Shown in pieces: positions 33,320-40,649 of a DNA stretch of 45,108 bases. This DNA is from a virus. Position 1 is the stretch's first letter. Every line of letters starts with the position of its first letter. The stretch covers positions 1 through 45,108 of the IMG/VR virus record IMGVR_UViG_3300048834_000362, one strand, 5' to 3'. Both the position numbers and the translations under genes were made by a program. The notes under the pieces were generated by a model. It had not been told where the DNA came from. It did no database searches and saw only the letters and a program-made list of their open reading frames with translations.

Positions 33320-34402
33320 TCAAGAGCACTCGTAACGGAGGGGCACTTCGTTGCACCAAGTCAGGTAACCAAATTTGATGCCTCCGGTTCCAGGGGTGCC
33401 GCCTTTGTAGGCGGACAAGAATCCGTGAGTTGCAGGATCATACCCCAGACCCTCAATTCGGTTGTCGGGGGTGTAAGGAGTGGGGTTGGGAATCTCGAGG
33501 CCTGTATTCACGTCGACGGCGATGTAGTCGGGACGCTCCGGGTCGGCGGAGGCGGAGTCCTCAACCAACTGGACGAGGGTGATGGGATTTCGTTGATTGT
33601 CAATTTCGACGAGGCAGAGGCGGATGTCGGTGTCGCCGTCGTACTCGATAGAGGTGACTGAGAGGATTCGGCAGGGGGAGGAGACCCACGAGTTGACGAG
33701 GATGCCAGAGGCCCCACCTCCTTGTGCGGCGAATGGGACTCGTTCCACCGCATAAGATGCGGCGATTGCCTCGGAGAAGTCCACCCACGCCCACGCAGTC
33801 CCCCCCGTCATCGCATAGCCCGTGGCCCCATTAACGATTTCTTCGGCGGCGATAGCGACAGGACGAAACTGAGCGACGCCTGTGGAGGCTGGGGTGGTGA
33901 TTTCGAGGGAGGCGGTCATGAGTGGGTCGGAGGGGTCGTAGGAAGAGCCGTTGTCGAAGGAGCCAACCTCCAACGTGACGTAGGCACCTGCTTCGATGGT
34001 GACGCCCGTGGAGTTCTGGATGGTGATGAGGGAGGAGCCACCACCCGGGGCGCCTGGGGCTCCAGGGGGGCCCTCAGGACCGGCGGGTCCGGCCACCGAA
34101 GTCCCGCCCCCTCCCCCCGTCCCAAAGAGAGGGGGAATGTTGATGCCGTTGATGGAGATGAAGGGGCGGGCGGTTGGAGTTTCGAAGTTGTAGAGGAAGC
34201 GGGGTTGTCCGGGATACTCCACGTAGGCGTGATCGCGAACGTCACCGCCACTCCTGCCGTACGAGAGGCCCTCACGTGAAGAACCGGCCTGCCACCCGTC
34301 CCCGTAGGAGGAGGAGAGGAAGCGGTTGAGTTGGGGGTTGACGATGCCGCTGAGGTAGGAACCTAGGCGGGAGGCATCACCGGAGGGGGAGTTGGAGAAC
34401 AT
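33320..34402 (-). CDS. Tail fibre-like protein with collagen-like segment
   Basis: A 360-residue protein starting at ATG 34402, which shares a base with the stop of the adaptor gene (TAATG). A short Gly-X-Y stretch, GPAGPEGPPGAPGAPGGG at about residues 104-121, can form a trimeric collagen-like shaft. It is followed by beta-rich, Ala/Gly/Thr-rich sequence ending LTWCNEVPLRYECS. Trimeric fibres with collagen-like rods are common in phages. It is probably a minor fibre or fibre-attachment protein; the receptor is unknown. Confidence 0.65.
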   Translation of the reverse strand: MFSNSPSGDASRLGSYLSGIVNPQLNRFLSSSYGDGWQAGSSREGLSYGRSGGDVRDHAYVEYPGQPRFLYNFETPTARPFISINGINIPPLFGTGGGGGTSVAGPAGPEGPPGAPGAPGGGSSLITIQNSTGVTIEAGAYVTLEVGSFDNGSSYDPSDPLMTASLEITTPASTGVAQFRPVAIAAEEIVNGATGYAMTGGTAWAWVDFSEAIAASYAVERVPFAAQGGGASGILVNSWVSSPCRILSVTSIEYDGDTDIRLCLVEIDNQRNPITLVQLVEDSASADPERPDYIAVDVNTGLEIPNPTPYTPDNRIEGLGYDPATHGFLSAYKGGTPGTGGIKFGYLTWCNEVPLRYECS

Positions 34403-35304
34403 TAGCGGGTGAACCTCCACAACTGGTTCTGCATAAGGTCCCGGTTGTCACGGGTGTCCTGTTCGAACACCTTTCCTGTGCGAGCGTTGAGGAAGGAGTG
34501 AGTGTCGCGAACGGTCTTGAGGGCTGAGGCGTATTCACGACGGATGGCTTCGAGGTGGGCACCGGAGGCGTTCTTGATGGCCAGCAACTTCATTAAGGCA
34601 CAGAGGGTCCATGCGTCCTGTAGGGGCTCGAACGATTGAGGGGCGATCTCGTAGTGGACGCCCGCGGAGGGCTCGTTGAGAGAGGGATCGAAGGCGGTGC
34701 GAACAGTCACTTCACGGGTGGTCGGATCGTAGGACTCGATGACTCGCTCTTGAACAACAGCACCTCCATCGTCGAGGATGCGAAGGAAACCGCCCGCGTA
34801 CGCCTGATTTCGCTTGTCGAGTTGGCCCAGGGTGGGAGTCGCGTCGAGTATGAAGGTGTAGTCGTCAGATCCGACCTCTCCGTAACCCTCGTGAATGAAG
34901 AAATCACCGTTGGGGATGTAGAAGAGGTACCACGTTTCGGCCTCGCGGGGCAGCGGACGGAAACGGATCTCGTTGCCCTCGATGACCCAGCCGGGCCCCC
35001 ACCACGACCGTTCGTTGCGGGGCTTAAAGTCCTCGATGACGAACTTCTCATCGTTGAGACGGACGAGTTGGAGAATCCTGCGGACGTTGGGGGGGAGGAG
35101 GTAGGTTTCCTGTCCATCGACGAGGGTGACGACGTGGCGGAGGACGATCACGTCGTCGGCGGAGAGGGCGATCTGGTTGAACACGCGGCTATAGGCGGGT
35201 TGAAGGAAGTCGTTGACGAGGCGAGCGTCCGTGTACTTGGCGTTGTCGGAAGGCTCGTCCGCGTACAGTCGCATACGTCGAATGGCGGTCTGCAAGAAAC
35301 TCAT
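34402..35304 (-). CDS. Head-tail adaptor (tail tube A-like)
   Basis: A 300-residue protein with the pattern of podovirus adaptor proteins that join the portal to the nozzle: helical N-terminus (MSFLQTAIRRMRLYADE, ARLVNDFLQPAYSRVF), beta domain (YLLPPNVRRILQLVRLNDEK, WVIEGNEIRFRPLPREAE) and C-terminal helix with KNASGAHLEAIRREYASALK. Stop and start overlap neighbours on both sides. It sits after capsid and before tail genes, as expected. Confidence 0.7.
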   Translation of the reverse strand: MSFLQTAIRRMRLYADEPSDNAKYTDARLVNDFLQPAYSRVFNQIALSADDVIVLRHVVTLVDGQETYLLPPNVRRILQLVRLNDEKFVIEDFKPRNERSWWGPGWVIEGNEIRFRPLPREAETWYLFYIPNGDFFIHEGYGEVGSDDYTFILDATPTLGQLDKRNQAYAGGFLRILDDGGAVVQERVIESYDPTTREVTVRTAFDPSLNEPSAGVHYEIAPQSFEPLQDAWTLCALMKLLAIKNASGAHLEAIRREYASALKTVRDTHSFLNARTGKVFEQDTRDNRDLMQNQLWRFTR

Positions 35305-35852
35305 ACGGCAACCCTCACTTTCTTCGAGGCTTCCTTCGCGAAGTCTTTGGCCACCTGCTCATCGGCGTCATCGAGGGCACACCACACTCGTTCGTGGGGC
35401 AGGAGAGAAGCCATCTCCTGTGCCGACACCTCATCGCCCTTACGCCTGAGTCTACGCACTTCCTCGCTGATCTGATCGTCAGCCTGTTCCTGCTTCAGTC
35501 GTTCGGCTGCCTCTTGGTCTCGGAGGGCCTTCTTCGTCCGCTCGTAGGCGACATGCGAATCAACCATCCGATTGTCCCACCACTCCCACGAAGGAGTCAT
35601 GTCCTCCCCCACGCCCGGAAGCGAGTCCCACACGTGAATCTCCAGCATCCTCCCGGTTGAAGGGGAGCAGGAAGAGGAGGGACGAGAGAGCCAATTGAAG
35701 CAGACGAATCGGCCTCGCCTGCTGACGTAGATGCCTAGGTCGTACTGGGGATAGCGGGCCCTCAGAGAAGCGAGGACGGGGTGATTGGTCAGGAGAGTGT
35801 GGCGCGACGGGTCGTATCGAAGGCCACCCGCAAAGTCGTGGAAGTCGATCAT
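35301..35852 (-). CDS. Unknown protein encoded just after the capsid terminator
   Basis: A 183-residue protein: an N-terminal alpha/beta part (MIDFHDFAGGLRYDPSRHTL, RGRFVCFNWLSRPSSS) and a charged helical C-terminal half (YERTKKALRDQEAAERLKQE). Its ATG (35852) follows directly on the T-run of the terminator at 35853-35888, with no free ribosome binding site between. Its translation may therefore depend on the hairpin, or the true start may lie further in. A structural or assembly role is likely from context. Confidence 0.55.
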   Translation of the reverse strand: MIDFHDFAGGLRYDPSRHTLLTNHPVLASLRARYPQYDLGIYVSRRGRFVCFNWLSRPSSSCSPSTGRMLEIHVWDSLPGVGEDMTPSWEWWDNRMVDSHVAYERTKKALRDQEAAERLKQEQADDQISEEVRRLRRKGDEVSAQEMASLLPHERVWCALDDADEQVAKDFAKEASKKVRVAV

Positions 35853-35888
35853 AAAAAAAGCCCCCGCCCCCTTTCGAAGGCGAGGGCT
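35853..35888 (-). terminator. Strong intrinsic terminator after the major capsid gene
   Basis: On the minus strand AGCCCTCGCC pairs with GGCGGGGGCT (ten pairs including one G-U) around a ten-base loop, followed by seven T. It starts 23 bases beyond the capsid stop and would limit expression of the downstream tail genes relative to the capsid. Confidence 0.88.
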
Positions 35889-35910
35889 CCCCTTTCAGAA
35901 CCCCCGTGGA

Positions 35911-37377
35911 TTACAGAGAGTCACGGCTAACAGACAGGCCGTCAATTCGGAGAGCGGCCATCTGATCCGGCACGACGTTCATGCGGTAATCAAACGGCGC
36001 GTACGAGACGCGGGTGAGGCGGTTGTTGGAGCCCCACTTGGGCACGAAGATGCTGTTGTTGTCCGTGACGAATCTCGCCCAGAACTCAACAGGCGTGTGC
36101 CCAGGCATACCCGCCGTGTCGGTGCCCGGAGTCGCCGGGGGCGTGTATCTGGTGTAGTTCTGACCACCCAGACGCAGGCCGTGCAGTCGACCGTCCTTGA
36201 CAGCATTGTCCACGTAGATCTTGTACGTGTCGCCGTCGTGGACGTACGTGGTGGCGCCGTCGTCACCCTGACCCGCGAGGGTCATCGGCTGGCGGGCTCG
36301 CTCCTTCGTGTAGTACGACTGCTCCTGCTCAACCCACGCCCGTCGGGTCGCGGAGTTGAGGACGAGAGTGTCGATGTAGTTGCCCCAGCACTCGTGCTGG
36401 AACTTGAAGTGATCGAGCCACTTGTTCAGGCGGGTCTCAGTGAGGGGGCCCGTCTGACCAGTCTTGATGTACGAGCGGAGTTGCGGGAACAGCGAGATGT
36501 CCACGTTGTAGATGGTGCCGCTGTCCTTGATGTGGGCATTGATGCCGTCCACGCTGTACGACTGCGTCGAAACCGGCGCGCCGTTGTTCGCGTAGATCTT
36601 GTCGCCCACTTCCAGGTCGTCACCCGAAGTCGCGGTGAGGTCGCCCTTCTTGTAAACTCGAAGGGTGAAGTCGCCGCGGTCCACGTTCTTCACGTAGTAC
36701 GTGCCCTTGCTCACGCCCGCAGACGTGGTGATCTGGATGGGCATCGCCGTGTGGAACGCGTCAATCTTGGAGTCGGCGATGGTGACCTCGTACTCGGTGT
36801 AGTCCGAGGTGGAGGTGGGCTGGGTGCCGGTGCCGTTGGTGACGGAGGAGATGGTCGCGATCAGACCATACTCGTCGTCCGCAAAGAGCATACCTGCACG
36901 CTGACGAGTGAGGCCTCGGGCCGCTCTCATCATCTTCTTCGCATACTCCTCACCAACATACCCATCGTTCATCTGCTGACGCTTCTCGTCAAGCGAACGA
37001 GTGAGGACGCCTCGACCGGCCCGGAGCGGGATCTGCATCTCCACAGTGAGGAGACCAGCGACCGCGAGGTTGGGGTCGGGCGCTTCGGTGTTGGTCTGGT
37101 CGAGGAAGTAGAAGAGTTCGTTGTTGCCGATGTTATCGCCGTTGATGGTGGTGCCGCTGGCGCCGTCCATCTCGAAGTAACCGTTGTCACCCATCTCGAG
37201 GAGTTTGCGGACGTACCAGTTGCGGCTGAATCCACCGGACCCAGCGCCCTTGAACGTGCCCTCACTCGAGATCATGGTGTTGAAGAGAGGCGAAGCCTCA
37301 CACTCGAACTCCATCACCTGTCGGTTGAAGAGGAGTTCGATACGACCTTCAATCGTATCGTAAAAACTGTCTGCCAT
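35911..37377 (-). CDS. Major capsid protein
   Basis: A 488-residue protein directly after a scaffold-like gene and before the strong terminator, the classic slot for the podovirus major head protein. N-terminal MADSFYDTIEGRIELLFNRQ and helical segments such as GEEYAKKMMRAARGL, then a beta insert (residues about 200-280, YTEYEVTIADSKIDAF) and P-domain-like helix NKWLDHFKFQHECWGNYIDT fit an HK97-type shell protein. AAGGGGGTG upstream is a good ribosome binding site. A repeat copy (37057) is read as NLAVAG near residue 105. The fold assignment is inferred, the role well supported by order. Confidence 0.82.
   Translation of the reverse strand: MADSFYDTIEGRIELLFNRQVMEFECEASPLFNTMISSEGTFKGAGSGGFSRNWYVRKLLEMGDNGYFEMDGASGTTINGDNIGNNELFYFLDQTNTEAPDPNLAVAGLLTVEMQIPLRAGRGVLTRSLDEKRQQMNDGYVGEEYAKKMMRAARGLTRQRAGMLFADDEYGLIATISSVTNGTGTQPTSTSDYTEYEVTIADSKIDAFHTAMPIQITTSAGVSKGTYYVKNVDRGDFTLRVYKKGDLTATSGDDLEVGDKIYANNGAPVSTQSYSVDGINAHIKDSGTIYNVDISLFPQLRSYIKTGQTGPLTETRLNKWLDHFKFQHECWGNYIDTLVLNSATRRAWVEQEQSYYTKERARQPMTLAGQGDDGATTYVHDGDTYKIYVDNAVKDGRLHGLRLGGQNYTRYTPPATPGTDTAGMPGHTPVEFWARFVTDNNSIFVPKWGSNNRLTRVSYAPFDYRMNVVPDQMAALRIDGLSVSRDSL
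37057..37071 (+). repeat. Dispersed repeat copy 14
   Basis: AGCGACCGCGAGGTT, antisense in the major capsid gene, read as NLAVAG. Confidence 0.95.
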
Positions 37378-37399
37378 CTGTCACCCCCTTGGGAGAACC

Positions 37400-38287
37400 T
37401 CAGATCTTTCCTTTGCTCTGAGATTCGTACTTATCCAACTGGACGAAGTATTTTGTCATGGCGAGTTCGTAGTCCCCGCCCCTCTGGAAATCGGAACGCT
37501 TCGGCTTCTTGGGCTCCTTCACCTGCTCATAAGGTTCAGTTGCCCCGCCGGTGGCCCGTCCGAGATTGACATTCCCTCGGGTAGCGCCTCTGGTCCTCTC
37601 GAGGACCTTCACTGCCTTCTCAGTCTCGCGGTGGGTAATACGGTCAAGCAGCCTGTGCGAGTACTTCTTACCGCCGCGAATCTCTTCTCTGAGACTGGCA
37701 ATTACACGCTTCTGGATCTGCTCCTTAAGCGTGCCCTTGTGATACTCGACGGCTTCTTCGTCGAGATCTTGGAGAATTCTAGGCAGGATTTCGGACTCGT
37801 CAAGCGAGTCCGTAACGGCGTCGTCGATTTCCGTGTTCATCTCGGCGACCCGCTGCCGCTTTTGCTTCTCCGACTGATCCTTCTCGAACTTGGACAGATC
37901 CTCCTTCGTGAGGGGCTCTGCCTCCTTCTCGTCGTGCCAATCGTTCACGTCGCCGTAGGCCTGCTTCACAACCTCCTCGACCTGCTCCTGCCCGAGGCCC
38001 AGCCCACCCAAGAAGGAGCGGTAAGCATCCACGTCGCCGTCCGCCTGGAACTTTTGGAAGGCCTGCCTGACCTGACGGAAGGTCTTCGCGTCATTCTCAA
38101 ACTCAGCGGCCTGCTGGAGACGAGCCTGAGCCCCCTTCCCCAGCGAATAGTTCTTCTTCAGGTCGTCCAGCGTGACCGTCTCGGTCTTCCCATTCACCTT
38201 CACCTCGAAGGTAGGCTCTCCACCCTGCTCGGTGGGCTCTTTGACAACCAGAGAATCAATGACTTCCTTGTTCACATTATCCGCCAT
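37400..38287 (-). CDS. Capsid scaffolding protein
   Basis: A 295-residue, highly charged and nearly all-helical protein (KNYSLGKGAQARLQQAAEFE, LTKEDLSKFEKDQSEKQKRQ, EEIRGGKKYSHRLLDRITHR), between portal and capsid, as for scaffolds. The basic C-terminal end, PKKPKRSDFQRGGDYELAMT, resembles the helix-turn-helix-like capsid-binding tail of scaffolds. It overlaps the portal end by 11 bases. Not expected in mature particles. Confidence 0.8.
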   Translation of the reverse strand: MADNVNKEVIDSLVVKEPTEQGGEPTFEVKVNGKTETVTLDDLKKNYSLGKGAQARLQQAAEFENDAKTFRQVRQAFQKFQADGDVDAYRSFLGGLGLGQEQVEEVVKQAYGDVNDWHDEKEAEPLTKEDLSKFEKDQSEKQKRQRVAEMNTEIDDAVTDSLDESEILPRILQDLDEEAVEYHKGTLKEQIQKRVIASLREEIRGGKKYSHRLLDRITHRETEKAVKVLERTRGATRGNVNLGRATGGATEPYEQVKEPKKPKRSDFQRGGDYELAMTKYFVQLDKYESQSKGKI

Positions 38288-40295
38288 AACTCATTCCTTC
38301 GGGGGTCGACGGCGGCTGGCCCATGACCATCGCCAAGTCGTCGGGGTTGGGTAGGCCGGGGGGCAACTTGCCTCCGCTGGCCATCTTCAAATCATTCACG
38401 TAGTTGTTGAACTCGGTCTGAACAGCCGCACTAGCGTATACGAACTCAGGTCCGGCCATAAACGTGTTCATGACCCTGATCTGGATGTCGGGCATGTAGT
38501 TCTGCACGTTGTCCTTGATACGGCCCGGAGTCTCACCGTCACCAAACATGACGAGGAGGTTGAACACGGCCTTCCTGTACGCCGCTTCCTCCATGCCCGT
38601 ATACATCGCCAGATCCAACCCATTCTTCAAACAGAACAGGATGAGTCCGATGAGGTCGGGATTCAGATTGAACATCTCAATCGCCTCTCTCTTGAGAGAC
38701 AACTTGTAGGTGGGCTCGTCCATGATGATCTTGAAGTCGAGCCCTCTAGGATCGGGAGTCACGTTGTTGCGGGCCATGAATTCGCCCGTTTCAGGATCAA
38801 ACACCAGACCCACCATATCCTCGGACATCTTCACCAGTTTCATTCCCATCCCCTGATCAGCCATCTCCTCCGATGTCTTCATCGTGACATAGCGGTGAGC
38901 GTTGCCGAACAGCCGCTCGATGGCGTTGTAGGCGCTGGTGAATCGAATCTTGCTCTGCTGATCAATGAACTGGAGGCCCGAGGCTGAGTCCACTCTACCC
39001 GGCGCCTCTCCGTACGCCATGGGAGACAGGGGCACGATGTCAATCATCATCCGGTTGGCGAACTCTGCCACCTTGCCGGGGAAGTCTCCGCTGTTGTGGG
39101 GCTGAATGAGGAAGGGCTTGAACGTGTCCAGCGACGGATCAATCTCCGCCTGGAGCAACTTCATCCCCTTCCCGATGTTGTGCAGCCCATTCCGATAATC
39201 GACCGTGTCACGGGGCATCACCAACACCGACGACTGCTCAATCTCCCTCACGTTCTCAAACAGACGGCTAAGGAGGAGTTCGGCTTCGCGGTTGGCATGC
39301 AGGAGGAGGTGGCCGGGCCCCTGCCCATACCACGTATTGTCGTCGAGGAACCTCTCCATGGAGATCGGACAGGGGTACAGGCCTGGATTCTCCTCCGTCC
39401 CATACGACATGTCCTTCGCGATCCAACCCCCACACTTCACAATGTACCGAGCGACATTCCTGCCGGGCCCATACAGCCACACCTCTTCGAGGAGGGCCTT
39501 GATCTCCGAACCCTTCGGAATCTCATTCCCGATCCGCCTCTTCTTGCTGTTCGAGTACGTCCACCCGCCCGTACCCGAGGAGTTGTCAAAGTCACGCCAC
39601 CCATCCCGGTCGATGGGCTCATCGCCGAAGTTGACTTCGGCCAACTCCATCTTCTCGATGTTAGCGGCCACCTTACGAGCATCCAACTTCGCCTTCAGGA
39701 ACGACAGCGAGACCCACCGCCTCCGAACGATACCCGACTCCCTAGCCCTATCATGCCCGATGTGGGGATAGGGGAGAAGTTCGTGGGGGTGGACAGACTC
39801 ATGCTCAGCCGTCAGGAACCCCGCCCCGCTATCCATCACATCCGAAGAGATGGCAGCGCACCCCATCTGCATGAGGTTGGTGAGGACGTGATCGAAGACT
39901 CGGTCGAGGTTGGCCTTGTCAGTCACGGAATCAGCGACCGCCTGAGCAAACGCCCTCCGTCTGACCGCCTCAATACCGGCACCTCTCTTCTCAACGAGGG
40001 GCCACACATTCACCCCCTGAAACTGACCCTTGAGGTCGTTCAGGTAGGCGGTGAGTTTCTGGTGCCGGAAGTTGAAGTTGCCATCCGCATCAACGGTGGA
40101 AATCTTGATGCGTCCGGTCTTCCAGTCCAGGACCTTGAAGTCCCGCTTGCCGATGATGTAGAGGTGAATGAGCCAGTGGAGCACTCGATCCCACGAATAG
40201 AAGTCGAGTTCCCGGTCGATGTGCCAATCGAGGGCTGTAACCAACTCCTCTGCTTTTGTCGGCAGAACGCTATAGTTCAACCCTTGATTAGCCAT
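38277..40295 (-). CDS. Portal (head-tail connector) protein
   Basis: A 672-residue podovirus-type portal, forming the dodecameric ring for DNA entry and tail docking. It lies between terminase and scaffold genes. Visible features are MQMGCAAISSDV, GNEIPKGSEIKALLEEVWLY, NTWYGQGPGHLLLHANREAE and MMIDIVPLSPMAYGEAPGRV, SASGLQFIDQQSKIRFTSAY, an order and composition seen in large portals with stem and crown helices. It ends with a Gly/Pro-rich tail (GGKLPPGLPNPDDLAMVMGQ). Good call from context plus sequence style. Confidence 0.85.
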   Translation of the reverse strand: MANQGLNYSVLPTKAEELVTALDWHIDRELDFYSWDRVLHWLIHLYIIGKRDFKVLDWKTGRIKISTVDADGNFNFRHQKLTAYLNDLKGQFQGVNVWPLVEKRGAGIEAVRRRAFAQAVADSVTDKANLDRVFDHVLTNLMQMGCAAISSDVMDSGAGFLTAEHESVHPHELLPYPHIGHDRARESGIVRRRWVSLSFLKAKLDARKVAANIEKMELAEVNFGDEPIDRDGWRDFDNSSGTGGWTYSNSKKRRIGNEIPKGSEIKALLEEVWLYGPGRNVARYIVKCGGWIAKDMSYGTEENPGLYPCPISMERFLDDNTWYGQGPGHLLLHANREAELLLSRLFENVREIEQSSVLVMPRDTVDYRNGLHNIGKGMKLLQAEIDPSLDTFKPFLIQPHNSGDFPGKVAEFANRMMIDIVPLSPMAYGEAPGRVDSASGLQFIDQQSKIRFTSAYNAIERLFGNAHRYVTMKTSEEMADQGMGMKLVKMSEDMVGLVFDPETGEFMARNNVTPDPRGLDFKIIMDEPTYKLSLKREAIEMFNLNPDLIGLILFCLKNGLDLAMYTGMEEAAYRKAVFNLLVMFGDGETPGRIKDNVQNYMPDIQIRVMNTFMAGPEFVYASAAVQTEFNNYVNDLKMASGGKLPPGLPNPDDLAMVMGQPPSTPEGMSYGG

Positions 40296-40298
40296 CTA

Positions 40299-40649
40299 TC
40301 ACTCCCCACCAGCAGCACTGTCCTCCATGAGGTCGTTGACTTCGCCGGACATCACCTTCTTCAGTTCCTTCATCCTCTCCCTCTCCTCGTCCGTCGCCGC
40401 TCGTCTCCCGAGGTGCCTCACGGCGGGAGGCGGTTCATTCGAAGGACCCAACCTCCGATCCAGATCCATTTCCACACCCTCATGAGAATTAAGCGACCGC
40501 GAGGTTAGGGGTTCCGCTGTTAGGGGGTGGATGGGGCGGGGGGTGGGTTTGGGGGTTGGGGATTGGATGGTGCGGATGAGTTCGAGCAGTTGATCGAACG
40601 AGAGGGTGATGTTAGAACCGCGAACGCGGGTTGAGGGGGTCTTTGCCAT
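40299..40649 (-). CDS. Small protein between terminase and portal, containing a repeat-coded segment
   Basis: A 116-residue protein starting at ATG 40649 after AAGGAG at seven bases, inside the end of the terminase gene (38-base overlap). N-terminal half: SNITLSFDQLLELIRTIQSP then Pro-rich. The repeat at 40491-40506 is read PLTSRSL in the middle, identical to the tail of the DUF1360-like protein. The C-terminal 56 residues, from an internal ATG at 40469 with its own GAGGG, form charged helices (TDEERERMKELKKVMSGEVN), so a shorter second product is possible. Function unknown; perhaps assembly-related. Confidence 0.6.
   Translation of the reverse strand: MAKTPSTRVRGSNITLSFDQLLELIRTIQSPTPKPTPRPIHPLTAEPLTSRSLNSHEGVEMDLDRRLGPSNEPPPAVRHLGRRAATDEERERMKELKKVMSGEVNDLMEDSAAGGE
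40491..40506 (+). repeat. Dispersed repeat copy 15
   Basis: AAGCGACCGCGAGGTT then AGGGGTTC, in the small gene before the portal, read as PLTSRSL. Confidence 0.95.

Noticed and set aside
35785-37569. Open frame of 594 codons opposite the capsid gene
   Set aside because: Val/Asp/Arg-rich shadow of the capsid codons, and it crosses the terminator.
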